Positions 26,454 to 35,299 of a stretch of 64,000 bases of DNA are shown piece by piece. Source of the stretch: Pantoea cypripedii (GTDB lineage Bacteria; Pseudomonadota; Gammaproteobacteria; Enterobacterales; Enterobacteriaceae); the NCBI RefSeq assembly GCF_011395035.1, contig NZ_CP024769.1, positions 104,869-168,868 of the forward strand. Direction: 5' to 3'. The position numbers and the translations under genes are program-made. A model generated the notes under the pieces. The model made no database searches, had not been told where the DNA came from, and was given only the letters and a program-made list of their open reading frames with translations. Each line of letters opens with the position of its first letter. The stretch's first letter is position 1.

Positions 26454-28109
26454 TCAACTCTTAACCAGTGGTGACAGGCCTTGTGTATCGTTTAATATCT
26501 TGCTGTTGCCTATGCGATCATTAAATGACAGATTCATGCCGGGAAGTGGCAGGAATTTGATGACTTTATTACCCGCAACACCAGTGTTGTAAACCTGAAT
26601 TTCGGCATTGCCGCCCTTTGCAAGCACTTCCTGAAACAATTCCTGGTCGCCTTTACTGTGAGGGCTACCCGGCTTACTTAATGGTTTTCCCTGGTGCTGG
26701 CTTATCACTTCTCTTTTGATTTCCGCGTCCATCATACCTGTTCTGTCTTTACCACTTTTACAGTTCCAGCACGGCACGGCACCTATTTCATAGGCCAGCA
26801 TGGCGATACGCTGTGCTGCTTTGTAAGGTTCGCCACCATCATGATGATGGGATTTGTCAGTAAAAATCTTCCTGAGTTGCTGGCTAAGTTCCAGCAATTT
26901 TGGGCCATTAACGGGGTTGCTTTTCAGATAGTTACCGACCATGCCGCCAGGTTGAGCGCTGGCTCCCAGGTCTGGGCCCAGGAGTTGCTGCAGGGCCTGG
27001 GCATTATATTTGTCTGAGGCAGACCAGCCCAGATTGAACTTCAGTGCGACTTCGTTGACCCCCAGGTTAAATGCGACAACGTTCAGATTCACCTTGATCT
27101 GTTTTAATTCGCCTTGTTCATCCCTGACGGTAAGACTCAGCGGTGTTTGTTTGGTCAGTGATTGCCAGGCGTACATTTGGTCAGCGAGCATAGCATCCTC
27201 TTTTCCGATCGAACTTGCTGTAACCAGTGACGTGGAGACAAGGTCTAAAGAGACTTCCTGACCGGAGAGTGCTTTCGTCAACAAATGAGGTTTTGTATAT
27301 AAGGCCGCGGTTATTACCTCCTGCGCCCGAGCTAACGCACCGGCCTGGCGAGCGGAATCACCCTTTTTCAATCCATATGGCGAGAGAATACCGTGACGGA
27401 CGCCGCGGAATAACGTCTCAGGATGACCTTCCTTATCCGGAACCGTAATTTCTGACATCCATAAATTTGTGGCGTGTTGAGTATCAGTATTTGATGAGCT
27501 GCAAACACCTTTGTCCAGATAGGATGTTGGGAAAATATCCTTGCTGCCCAGTTTCATTTTTCCAGCGGGAGTCAATGTGCTGAGGTAATTAAGGCCGCCA
27601 TGTTCAATGGTCGTGTTTATTTTCTCCCAGTTAATGTTATTCCTTTTTTTTATTGCAGCCTGTTTGAATTCCTGTTTAATGATTTTTTTGACGTCCTTTA
27701 AGGGAAAGCGATGTTTATTGCTGAATGCACTGGAAATATGGTCGATGAGTTTTCCATGCAATTTTTCAGCGGAGTTCATTTGCTCTTTTGTGGCCATATG
27801 AATGTCTGACTCTGTCGCTTTTAACAGCCCCGGCAACGATCGCAACCTGTTTGTATCGAGTTTCAATTTCTCCATGACACATTCCGCGGTGTGGAGAAGA
27901 TCGGTCTGGAAGGCCAGCAGCGCATTGACCGAACGGGGTGGTGTGGAAATATTGCCCCCCGTTTCTGAGCGGACCGGGCAAGCGAGGTAGGGATTGGGTG
28001 CATGACTACTGGTGAACGGCAACTTATCCTGCATGGCAGAATGGGGTGGTACTTGTTCAGAGCACACATCATGGTTTCTGAGTTCTGCGTGCGATCGTAC
28101 AACCTGCAT
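26454..28109 (-). CDS. SopB/SigD/IpgD-type inositol phosphate phosphatase, putative type III effector
   Basis: 551 residues from ATG 28109, nine bases after CAGGAG (a longer frame to 28136 would read through that ribosome site). SopB is 561 residues. The C-terminal catalytic signature CKSGKDRT has Cys450 and Arg456, the CX5R phosphatase core; upstream is FNLGVNEVAL, the second conserved SopB/IpgD motif (FNVGVNELAL in SopB), and downstream GMMDAEIKREVIS and NTGVAGNKV also match. These enzymes dephosphorylate phosphoinositides in host cells. No secretion genes are in the window. AT-rich codon use suggests acquisition by transfer. Confidence 0.88.
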   Translation of the reverse strand: MQVVRSHAELRNHDVCSEQVPPHSAMQDKLPFTSSHAPNPYLACPVRSETGGNISTPPRSVNALLAFQTDLLHTAECVMEKLKLDTNRLRSLPGLLKATESDIHMATKEQMNSAEKLHGKLIDHISSAFSNKHRFPLKDVKKIIKQEFKQAAIKKRNNINWEKINTTIEHGGLNYLSTLTPAGKMKLGSKDIFPTSYLDKGVCSSSNTDTQHATNLWMSEITVPDKEGHPETLFRGVRHGILSPYGLKKGDSARQAGALARAQEVITAALYTKPHLLTKALSGQEVSLDLVSTSLVTASSIGKEDAMLADQMYAWQSLTKQTPLSLTVRDEQGELKQIKVNLNVVAFNLGVNEVALKFNLGWSASDKYNAQALQQLLGPDLGASAQPGGMVGNYLKSNPVNGPKLLELSQQLRKIFTDKSHHHDGGEPYKAAQRIAMLAYEIGAVPCWNCKSGKDRTGMMDAEIKREVISQHQGKPLSKPGSPHSKGDQELFQEVLAKGGNAEIQVYNTGVAGNKVIKFLPLPGMNLSFNDRIGNSKILNDTQGLSPLVKS

Positions 28110-28542
28110 CACATTAATCTCCTGATAATAAGACAAAATTTACCGTGCGAATGTGGTGACATGTGGCACTGAATAAACTCAGTCTACTCAATCAGGTGAA
28201 TGACTTTTTTTAAAAACAACCTTTTCTTATAGTTTTAGTACAACCGACTGACATCAGCGCTTGCAACGAAGTCGCTTAAAAATCCAGCAACTATTCGTTC
28301 AGTAACAAAATCAGAAATACTGATGATCCGCCGTCGATTATGAATGTTATGACTGGTTCATTTCCTGCTTATGGATTTTTATCCTGTTTTCGCAGGGGAT
28401 TAGCAAAATATCATGAAAATTCAGCAAGTAACCCACAAGAAAGCGCGTTGCATTCTGCCAGGGGCTGTGAATAAATACAGAGACTTTCTTCATAAAAATG
28501 CCATATAGGCCGGGCGCAAGCCTGAAAAAGACCATCGTAACC
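28110..28542. other. 433-bp AT-rich intergenic region
   Basis: Separates the effector gene (minus) from the M20 gene (plus) and should contain both promoters. I looked for a GGAACC-type hrp box on the minus strand and found none. No gene, tRNA or insertion sequence end is visible. The M20 frame is open back to 28498. Confidence 0.4.
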
Positions 28543-29739
28543 ATGACAGACCATCAAGCCAGTTTGGCCAGGGAAATCAGCGCCAAAAGCGAAAGCCTGG
28601 AAGCCCATCTCATCAATATCCGTCGTGATATTCACGCTCATCCTGAACTGGGTTTCGATACCCACCGCACCGCGAAAATCGTTGTGCAGGAGTTGTTAGC
28701 CCTCGGCCTGACGCCGAAAACTGGTGTCGGGAAAACCGGTGTGATGCTGGACATCGTCGGTGCTCACCCGGGCAAAACCTTGTTATTGCGCGCCGATATG
28801 GATGCGCTGCCGATTCACGAGCAAACCGGTTTGCCGTTCAGCAGCAACTATCCGGGCAAAATGCACGCCTGCGGCCATGATATTCATACCGCGACCCTGC
28901 TGGGTGTGGCGGCCATCCTGCCGCATTATCGTGACCAGCTGCACGGCACGGTACGCCTGATTTTTCAGCCAGCGGAAGAGACGCCGGAGAGTGGTGCGGA
29001 AGCGATGATCGCCGACGGTGCAGCGGAGGGTGTCGATCTGGCAATCACGTTGCATAACAAGCCGGAACTGGCGGCCGGTGAAATCGGCCTGACGCGTGGG
29101 GCCAGCACCGCCTCCAGCGATGAGTTTGATTTGGTGGTGCACGGCACCTCAACCCATGCGGCGCGCCCGCATATGGGCACCGACCCGATCATTGCGGCGG
29201 TGCATCTGATCACCCAGCTGCAAACTATCGTTTCCCGTGAACTCGATCCGGCTAATTCGGCGGTGCTCACCGTCGGTCATATCCACGGTGGTACCACCCA
29301 CAACATCATTCCGGATAGCTGTCTGATTCAGGGCACGGTGCGGGCGAAGTCCCCGGCGGCGCGTGCGCATATCGAGACGGCGTTTAAACGTATTTGCTCG
29401 GGTGTGGCGCTGGCGCTGAATACGCGTATCGAGGTCAATTATCAGCGCGGTGTGCCGCCACTGATGAATGATGACGCGTTGATTGACCAACTGGAAACCA
29501 TCCTGTCGCATCAGTTTGGTAAAGCGATTATCGCCAAACCCAGTGCCAGCTTCGGCGCTGAGGATTTCTCGCTGTTTACTGAACGCGCACCGGGCTGCCA
29601 GATTCATATCGGTTCCGGCGCGCCAGGGCGCGACGATCACCTGCACAACTCGGATTATCAACCCGATGAACGCAGTATCCATGCAGGCACTCAGGCATTA
29701 GCCCGTTTAGCCATCGATTTACTCTCCAACAATCAATAA
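28543..29739 (+). CDS. M20D-family amidohydrolase (hippurate/IAA-amino acid hydrolase type)
   Basis: 398 residues from ATG 28543; the frame extends 15 codons to 28498 but the family N-terminus (INIRRDIHAHPELGFDTHRT) fits the shorter form. Metal ligands are seen in KMHACGHDIHTATLLG, QPAEETPESGAEAM and the late GAEDFSLF. Members split N-acyl amino acids such as hippurate or auxin conjugates. It precedes a complete amino acid ABC transporter in one operon, so it probably acts on the imported conjugate or releases an imported amino acid. In a plant-associated host, auxin conjugates are a reasonable guess only. Confidence 0.85.
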   Translation: MTDHQASLAREISAKSESLEAHLINIRRDIHAHPELGFDTHRTAKIVVQELLALGLTPKTGVGKTGVMLDIVGAHPGKTLLLRADMDALPIHEQTGLPFSSNYPGKMHACGHDIHTATLLGVAAILPHYRDQLHGTVRLIFQPAEETPESGAEAMIADGAAEGVDLAITLHNKPELAAGEIGLTRGASTASSDEFDLVVHGTSTHAARPHMGTDPIIAAVHLITQLQTIVSRELDPANSAVLTVGHIHGGTTHNIIPDSCLIQGTVRAKSPAARAHIETAFKRICSGVALALNTRIEVNYQRGVPPLMNDDALIDQLETILSHQFGKAIIAKPSASFGAEDFSLFTERAPGCQIHIGSGAPGRDDHLHNSDYQPDERSIHAGTQALARLAIDLLSNNQ

Positions 29740-29755
29740 CGAACCTTGAGGTTTT

Positions 29756-30604
29756 ATGATGATGCGTAAAGGGCTTTTCACCGCTTCTGTTGGCATGCTG
29801 CTGCTTGCCACTTCTGCTCTGGTCCAGGCGAAAGATTTTGGCACCCTGAAATTTGCCACCGAAGCGGCTTATCCTCCGTTCAACCAATCCACGCCGAGCG
29901 GCAAAATTGTCGGGTACGAGCCGGATATGGTGGCGGAACTGGCAAAACGCGTGGGCTTTAAATACGAGCTGGTGGCACAGAAATGGTCAGGCATGATCCC
30001 CGGCCTGGTGGATGGAAAATATGATGCGGTGGTCGATGCGGTGACCGTGACGCCGAAGCGTGAAGAAGTGGTGGATTTCACCCATCAGTACACCGTTAGC
30101 GTTTCTGGCTTTGTCACCCTGAAAGGCAGTGCGCTGGATACCCTGCCAGGTAACAACGAAGTGGTGCAGGCCGGTGATGACGCGGGTATGACCAAAGCCA
30201 TCGATGCGCTGAAAGCGAAGTTCAAAGGCAAAACCATCGCGGTGCAGGTTGCCACCATCCAGGCTGACTTCCTCAACAAATATCTGTCTGATGTTGCCAC
30301 CATCCGTACTTATCAGGGTGGCCCGGAAACCTTCGCTGACCTGCTGAACGGTCGCGTTGATGCGGTGATGGCGTCACGTACCAACCTCAACGCCTATGTG
30401 AAAAAACATGCGGATACCGTGAACAGCACCGGCTATGGTTTCGTTGGCGGTGTGCTGGGTCAGGGTTCAGCCATTGCGCTGCGTAAAAACAATCCAGAGC
30501 TGAAAGCTGCGCTGGATGCGGCCCTGGTTTCCATGATCAAAGACGGCACGCTGAAACAGCTTTCAATTAAATGGTTCGGCGAGAACGTCGCACCTGCGGA
30601 ATAA
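29756..30604 (+). CDS. Polar amino acid ABC transporter, periplasmic binding protein
   Basis: 282 residues with a signal peptide cleaved near LVQAKD. Mature motifs (LKFATEAAYPPFNQ, GYEPDMVAELAKRVG, VDAVTVTPKREEVVDFT) belong to the family 3 solute-binding proteins for His/Arg/Gln-type ligands. It lies 16 bp after the amidohydrolase and 12 bp before the first permease gene. The three consecutive Met codons (MMMRK without further sites) leave the exact start uncertain by one or two residues. Confidence 0.87.
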   Translation: MMMRKGLFTASVGMLLLATSALVQAKDFGTLKFATEAAYPPFNQSTPSGKIVGYEPDMVAELAKRVGFKYELVAQKWSGMIPGLVDGKYDAVVDAVTVTPKREEVVDFTHQYTVSVSGFVTLKGSALDTLPGNNEVVQAGDDAGMTKAIDALKAKFKGKTIAVQVATIQADFLNKYLSDVATIRTYQGGPETFADLLNGRVDAVMASRTNLNAYVKKHADTVNSTGYGFVGGVLGQGSAIALRKNNPELKAALDAALVSMIKDGTLKQLSIKWFGENVAPAE

Positions 30605-30616
30605 TGCCTGACGCTT

Positions 30617-31336
30617 ATGACTATCGACTGGCAACTGTTAGGATTCGGTGATGAAGGGTGGGGCGGCGTGTTGCTTAATGCCGCTACCGTCACCGTGACC
30701 GTTTCTCTCTGCGCCTGGCTGCTGGGCGCAATTCTTGGCAGCCTGTTGTGCTGGATGCAGATTGGTGGCTCGCGCTGGCAGCAAAAGCTGGCGGGTGGCT
30801 ATATCACGCTGTTTCGCGGTGTGCCGGAACTGTTGGTGATCTACCTGTTTTACTTTGGTGGCCGCCAGGTGGTGGGCTTCTTTGGTGCGCTGCTGGATTT
30901 ACCTGGGCCGTTCGATGTGAACGGCTTTGTCGCTGGCGCTATTGCCATTGGCCTGATCTCGGGCGCGTATCAAAGCGGCGTGTTCCGTGGGGCTTACCAT
31001 GCCATTCCGAAAGGGACGCTGGAAGCCGCGACTGTCACGGGCATGGGGCGTTTGATGTTATTTCGCCGCATGATTGTGCCGCAGGCGCTGAAAACTGCGC
31101 TACCCGGCATGGGTAACCAGTGGCAATCGGTGATTAAGGAATCGGCCCTGGTCTCAGTGACTGGCCTGGTCGAAACCATGAACCAGATTTCTACGGCCTC
31201 CAACTCAACGCAAATGCCGTTCTTCTTCTACAGCGTGGGTGCGGTGATTTATCTCATCATCACGACCTGTTCCGATTTTGTTTTCCGCTATGTGGAAAAA
31301 GTGGCCATGCGCGGACAACAACGCGCCCGGTTGTAA
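30617..31336 (+). CDS. Polar amino acid ABC transporter permease 1
   Basis: 239 residues of the HisQ/HisM type. It shows the N-terminal LNAATVTVTVSLCAWLLGAILG, the GVPELLVIYLFYFG loop and the EAA coupling loop around GTLEAATVTGMGRLMLFRRM. It should pair with the second permease as a heterodimer in the inner membrane. Confidence 0.87.
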   Translation: MTIDWQLLGFGDEGWGGVLLNAATVTVTVSLCAWLLGAILGSLLCWMQIGGSRWQQKLAGGYITLFRGVPELLVIYLFYFGGRQVVGFFGALLDLPGPFDVNGFVAGAIAIGLISGAYQSGVFRGAYHAIPKGTLEAATVTGMGRLMLFRRMIVPQALKTALPGMGNQWQSVIKESALVSVTGLVETMNQISTASNSTQMPFFFYSVGAVIYLIITTCSDFVFRYVEKVAMRGQQRARL

Positions 31337-31345
31337 GGAGGCCCG

Positions 31346-32029
31346 ATGGATTTTTCCTTTTTGCAGCACACGCTGGTAGCGCTGCTGCGCGGATTACCGC
31401 TGACGCTGAATCTTGCCATCCTGTCGCTATTGGGCGGCGGGGTGCTGGCGTTACTGTTGAATTTGCTGCGACAAACTCGCGTGGGCAGCTATGTCGCGCG
31501 TTTTTACGTCTGGCTGTTTCGCGGTACGCCGTTGCTGATTCAGATTTTCATGATCTATTACGGACTCGGCAGCTTACCGGCGGTGCGGGAAAGTCTCTTC
31601 TGGCCGCTGCTGCGTGATCCATATTGGTGTGGTCTGATCGCCCTTGTTCTCAATGATGCGGCTTATACCTCCGAAATTCTGCGCGGTGGCCTCAACGCGG
31701 TGAGCGTGCAATCGCTGGAAGCGGCGAGGGTATGCGGCATGTCGCGCTTTACCATGCTACGTCGTATCACGCTGCCGATTGCTGTGCGTCAGGCGCTGCC
31801 TGCTTACAGCAATGAAATCATCTCGATGATTAAATCAACGTCGCTGGTCAGCACCATCAGCTTGATGGAAATGACCGGGATTGCCGATTCGATTGTGTCC
31901 GAAACCTTCCGCGCGCTGGAAGTATTTATCAGCGCGGCGATTATCTACCTGCTGCTGACCGTGCTGGTGAGCAAAGGTGTGGCGCTACTGGAGCGCCGTT
32001 TGTCCCCTTACTACGCTGGAGCACGTTAA
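31346..32029 (+). CDS. Polar amino acid ABC transporter permease 2
   Basis: 227 residues, HisQ/HisM type, with RGTPLLIQIFMIYYGLG, the ILRGGLNAVSVQSLEAARVC coupling loop and five hydrophobic segments. Ribosome site AAGGAGGCCCG. Its last base is the first base of the ATPase start codon (TAATG), so the two are translationally coupled. Confidence 0.87.
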   Translation: MDFSFLQHTLVALLRGLPLTLNLAILSLLGGGVLALLLNLLRQTRVGSYVARFYVWLFRGTPLLIQIFMIYYGLGSLPAVRESLFWPLLRDPYWCGLIALVLNDAAYTSEILRGGLNAVSVQSLEAARVCGMSRFTMLRRITLPIAVRQALPAYSNEIISMIKSTSLVSTISLMEMTGIADSIVSETFRALEVFISAAIIYLLLTVLVSKGVALLERRLSPYYAGAR

Positions 32030-32805
32030 TGAGCAAACCGACTATCGCCCTGAGCCATCTCAGAAAAAGTTACGGTGGCCATGAAGTGCTGCACGACATC
32101 AGCCTGACGGCGCAGGATGGCGATGTGATCTCGCTGATTGGTGCCAGTGGTTCAGGCAAAAGTACCCTGTTGCGCTGCATCCCCTTTCTCGAAATTCCAC
32201 AGGGGGGAGAGATCGCGGTGGGTGACGAAGTGGTGACTATCGATAATCCGCACGAAAAACTGAATCGCGAGCAGCGTAACCGCATCAAGCTGATGCGTAT
32301 GCAGCTGGGTTTTGTGTTCCAGAGCTTCAATCTGTGGCCGCATAAAACCGTGTTGCAGAACATCATCGAAGCACCGGTGCATGTGCAGAAACGCAGCCAT
32401 AAAGAGGCGCTGGAAGAGGCCGAAGCGCTGCTGCATAAAGTCGGTCTGTATGAAAAACGCCATGTGTGGCCGTCACAGCTTTCCGGGGGGCAGCAGCAAC
32501 GTGTGGCGATTGCCCGCGCGCTGGCACAGCAGCCGAAGGCGATTCTGTTCGACGAGCCTACCTCGGCGCTGGATCCGGAGCTGGTGGGGGAAGTGTTGCG
32601 CGTCATCCGTGGGCTGGCGGAGGAAGGGCGTACCATGATTATCGTAACCCACGAGATGGGTTTTGCCCGCGACGTTTCCAATAAAGCGGTGTTTTTACAT
32701 CAGGGTAAAATCGAGGAGTCCGGTTCACCACAGCAGGTGTTCAGCGACCCGATTTCGCCCCGTTGTAAAGCCTTTGTCAGCAGCCATTTGCAACGCAACA
32801 GCTAA
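32029..32805 (+). CDS. Polar amino acid ABC transporter ATPase
   Basis: 258 residues. Walker A GASGSGKST at 38-46, signature LSGGQQQR and Walker B AILFDEPTSALDPE, with the switch His in VTHEMGFA. This is the HisP/GlnQ type. It completes a four-component importer behind the M20 amidohydrolase; the operon ends here, without an obvious hairpin. Confidence 0.9.
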   Translation: MSKPTIALSHLRKSYGGHEVLHDISLTAQDGDVISLIGASGSGKSTLLRCIPFLEIPQGGEIAVGDEVVTIDNPHEKLNREQRNRIKLMRMQLGFVFQSFNLWPHKTVLQNIIEAPVHVQKRSHKEALEEAEALLHKVGLYEKRHVWPSQLSGGQQQRVAIARALAQQPKAILFDEPTSALDPELVGEVLRVIRGLAEEGRTMIIVTHEMGFARDVSNKAVFLHQGKIEESGSPQQVFSDPISPRCKAFVSSHLQRNS

Positions 32806-33088
32806 CCTTCCCCGGATTTGAATGTAAGTAGATTTTACATGATGTCTTAAAAATGCCTGATTCCGCACCGGTGTGGTGTTAAAAAGCAAGACCACGCCAG
32901 TGCTGGAGTCAGACAATTATTCTCCCGAGGTGCCTGACGTTCGCAGTATCTGCTGTCTTTTTACCTGGTGCTATTCTCGCAAATCCCTGACGGAATGCGG
33001 CTTCACGGCTGATTTTCGCCGGTGGAGATGTGGCCGTACCCAGACTATTATCAGCGCTCTCATCACGTTTCAGCTGCGGGATAAATTG

Positions 33089-33478
33089 ATGATTGCGACG
33101 GTCTGGTTAGTGGAAGATGACGTATCAGTGCGCGAATCCCTTGGGTTCCTGTTGAAAGCGTTGGACTATCAGGTGGTGGATTTTGTTGATCTTACCGATT
33201 TTGAGGACGCGACAGCGGGTGCCAGGCCATTACGGGGTTGTCTGCTGCTGGATGTGCCACTGCCGGACATCAACGGACAAAACTGGCTGGAGGAACACAC
33301 CCAACGCCACCCGTTATTACCGGTGATTATTATGGCCGACCATGACACACCGGAAGCCTATCGCCACGATGCTTTTGCTTTTTTCATCAAACCGCTGGAT
33401 ATGGAACCCTTGCTGGCAAGTATTAAACAAGCGGTGGAGGAGAGTGCGCGGCGCGTTGAGCGCTGGCACTCAGGGTGA
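33089..33478 (+). CDS. Receiver-domain-only protein, degenerate FixJ type
   Basis: 129 residues from ATG 33089 (weak ribosome site CGGGA); the frame extends to 32873 but that part has no family resemblance. The receiver fold is seen: acidic triad Glu9-Asp10-Asp11, phosphoacceptor Asp55 in LLLDVPLPD and Lys101 in FFIKPL. The switch Thr/Ser before the active-site loop is Ala83 (IIMADH), and the segment around the fourth helix is shortened. There is no DNA-binding domain: the coding frame stops where the LuxR-type domain would begin. No kinase gene is nearby. Either a stand-alone regulator or a truncated FixJ relic. Confidence 0.65.
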   Translation: MIATVWLVEDDVSVRESLGFLLKALDYQVVDFVDLTDFEDATAGARPLRGCLLLDVPLPDINGQNWLEEHTQRHPLLPVIIMADHDTPEAYRHDAFAFFIKPLDMEPLLASIKQAVEESARRVERWHSG

Positions 33479-33483
33479 CGATG

Positions 33484-34263
33484 TTATACCAGTGCGACTT
33501 TCCCCTGTTGCAGACGTCGCGAGGTGACAAAGCACAGCAGCGGTACCGGTAAAGTAAACAGCAACAACAGCCATAGCAACACGTACACGGCATCGACACC
33601 GTCATTTTGCAGGTTGTTGTACAGCTGAACGGGCATTCCCTGGGGGAAGTAAGCAAAGATCATCACGATACCGAATTCGCCCATGGCACGAACCCATGCC
33701 AGAGCAGTGGCCGATGCCAGACCCGGAGCGGCCAGCGGCACGGACAGGCGCCAGAAACGCTGCCACGGCGGCGCACCGAGAGTGCGACCGGCTTCGAGAA
33801 TTTCTTTTGGCACGCCAGCGAAGGCGGAACGCGCGGCGGTGATAAAGTAAGGCAACGCGCCATACCATTGCGCCAGCACAAAGGCTGCCGGGTTATTCAC
33901 CAGCGTCATGCCGAATCGCCCCAGCAGTTCACCAGGGACACTGTATGGCCCATAGGCGCTCACCAGCAAAATCCCCATCGCCAGCGGTGGCGTAAGTAGC
34001 GGGATCAATACCAGCAGCTCTACGATCAGGCGCGCTTTACCCCGCGCCTGTGATAGCCACCAGGCCACCGGTAATCCGCTGATAAAAATCAGCACCAGCG
34101 CCACCGCCCCGAGAGCGAGCGAGGTGGCGATGGCGTGGCTATCGCCCCATGCCAGCCGCAGATGTTGCCAGTGCGTCACACCAATCAGCGTGACGAACGG
34201 GACAGCCAGCAGCAGCAGGGCAGGGAGTGAGAGCCACAACGCGGTGGACTGGCGTTTCCTCAT
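33484..34263 (-). CDS. ABC transporter permease, molybdate/sulfate/tungstate type
   Basis: 259 residues with six membrane helices. The coupling loop (KEILEAGRTLGAPPWQRFWRL) and the following PLAAPGLASATALAWVRAMG are typical of ModB/CysT/WtpB oxyanion permeases. Its start overlaps the stop of the binding-protein gene (ATGA). No ATPase gene follows; the next gene is on the other strand. Confidence 0.8.
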   Translation of the reverse strand: MRKRQSTALWLSLPALLLLAVPFVTLIGVTHWQHLRLAWGDSHAIATSLALGAVALVLIFISGLPVAWWLSQARGKARLIVELLVLIPLLTPPLAMGILLVSAYGPYSVPGELLGRFGMTLVNNPAAFVLAQWYGALPYFITAARSAFAGVPKEILEAGRTLGAPPWQRFWRLSVPLAAPGLASATALAWVRAMGEFGIVMIFAYFPQGMPVQLYNNLQNDGVDAVYVLLWLLLLFTLPVPLLCFVTSRRLQQGKVALV

Positions 34264-35186
34264 GGCTGGTACAGCACGCCACCTTTCGGTGCTGCATAGC
34301 CGTTCTGTTTCAACAGCGCCTGGCCCGGCTGGCTCAGCATAAAGTCAACAAAGGCTTTACCGGCAGCGGTGCCGTTTGGTGCATTTTTCAGTACGGCGGC
34401 GTAGTACACCATCGGTTGAGTATGCAGGGTTTTTTCCTCACCTTTGCTGTCTTTCACCTGGAAGCTGACCGTGTCATACCACTGTTTCGCCTGATCCGGA
34501 TTGCTCAGATTGATTTCATCCGGCAGCGCGATATAAGGCAGATGGGCGGAGATCACTTCACTTTCGTAACCGGCCGCCGCATCAACCTGGCCACTTTCCA
34601 GGCGTGCCAGCAGGCCACCTTCCAGATGGGTTTGCGCCGGGTTCTGCACTCCACCCATGATTTTTTCGGCGATACCCGGCTGGTGGTAATACTTCTCAGC
34701 CAGCAGCAGGGTAAAGACGATGTTCTGGCCTTTCGGATCGTTAATCGGATCGGTACGACCAAATTTCAGACCCGGCGTCGCCAGCACTTTCAGCCAGCTG
34801 GCATCGCTGCCTTTGGCCTGAGCAAACTGCTGCGCGTATTTCCCTTTCGGGCTATAGGCGATCACCATGCTGGTACTGGCGACGGGCACTGCGGTATCGA
34901 TCAGTCCGGCATCTTTCAGGATCTGCATCGGCCCTGGGGTGATGGAAACAAATACATCGGCAGTGATTTTCTTACTCGCCAGCAGGCGAGCCATGCCGTA
35001 AGCCCCCTGGCCCTGACCCTGGTAGTTACCGTTATTTTCTTTAGCAAACGCTGGACCTAATGCCTGGTCCATGACTTTGCCCATCGAACCGGCATAGGTC
35101 ACACGGATGTCGGTCTTTGCCAGGGCATTGAGACTGAGACTCGCGCCTGCGGTAAGCAGTAACGCGCTAAGCAGTTTATGTTGCAT
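34260..35186 (-). CDS. Periplasmic binding protein, ModA/WtpA-like
   Basis: 308 residues from ATG 35186, giving a signal peptide MQHKLLSALLLTAGASLSL with cleavage near ALAKTD; the open frame to 35246 adds 20 residues without signal character. The mature protein has type II binding-protein features (DIRVTYAGSMGKVMDQALGP, ADVFVSITPG, FGRTDPINDPKGQN), like tungstate/molybdate or related oxyanion binders. Paired with the permease downstream. Ligand not proven; the ATPase is missing from the locus. Confidence 0.78.
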   Translation of the reverse strand: MQHKLLSALLLTAGASLSLNALAKTDIRVTYAGSMGKVMDQALGPAFAKENNGNYQGQGQGAYGMARLLASKKITADVFVSITPGPMQILKDAGLIDTAVPVASTSMVIAYSPKGKYAQQFAQAKGSDASWLKVLATPGLKFGRTDPINDPKGQNIVFTLLLAEKYYHQPGIAEKIMGGVQNPAQTHLEGGLLARLESGQVDAAAGYESEVISAHLPYIALPDEINLSNPDQAKQWYDTVSFQVKDSKGEEKTLHTQPMVYYAAVLKNAPNGTAAGKAFVDFMLSQPGQALLKQNGYAAPKGGVLYQP

Positions 35187-35273
35187 TCCATTTCTCGCTA
35201 TATAATTAGGTAAATAACGATTAACAGGATAAGCATAACGAGGCAAGGAGTAAACTATTGCTAAATATAGCGA

Positions 35274-35295
35274 AAGGCCCGACGACGCGGGCCTT
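35274..35295 (-). terminator. Hairpin downstream of the DsbA-like gene
   Basis: AAGGCCC and GGGCCTT form a 7-bp stem with an 8-nt loop, followed on the minus strand by TTTCGC. It begins five bases after the DsbA-like stop codon and probably terminates that gene. Confidence 0.5.
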
Positions 35296-35299
35296 GGGA

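Noticed and set aside
28137..28500. hrp box for the SopB-type effector
   Set aside because: I found no GGAAC followed by CCAC at 15-16 bp spacing on the minus strand, so an alternative sigma HrpL promoter is not supported.
34227..35060. 277-codon frame antisense to the oxyanion binding protein
   Set aside because: The opposite strand encodes a signal-peptide binding protein coupled to its permease; the frame has no family motifs.
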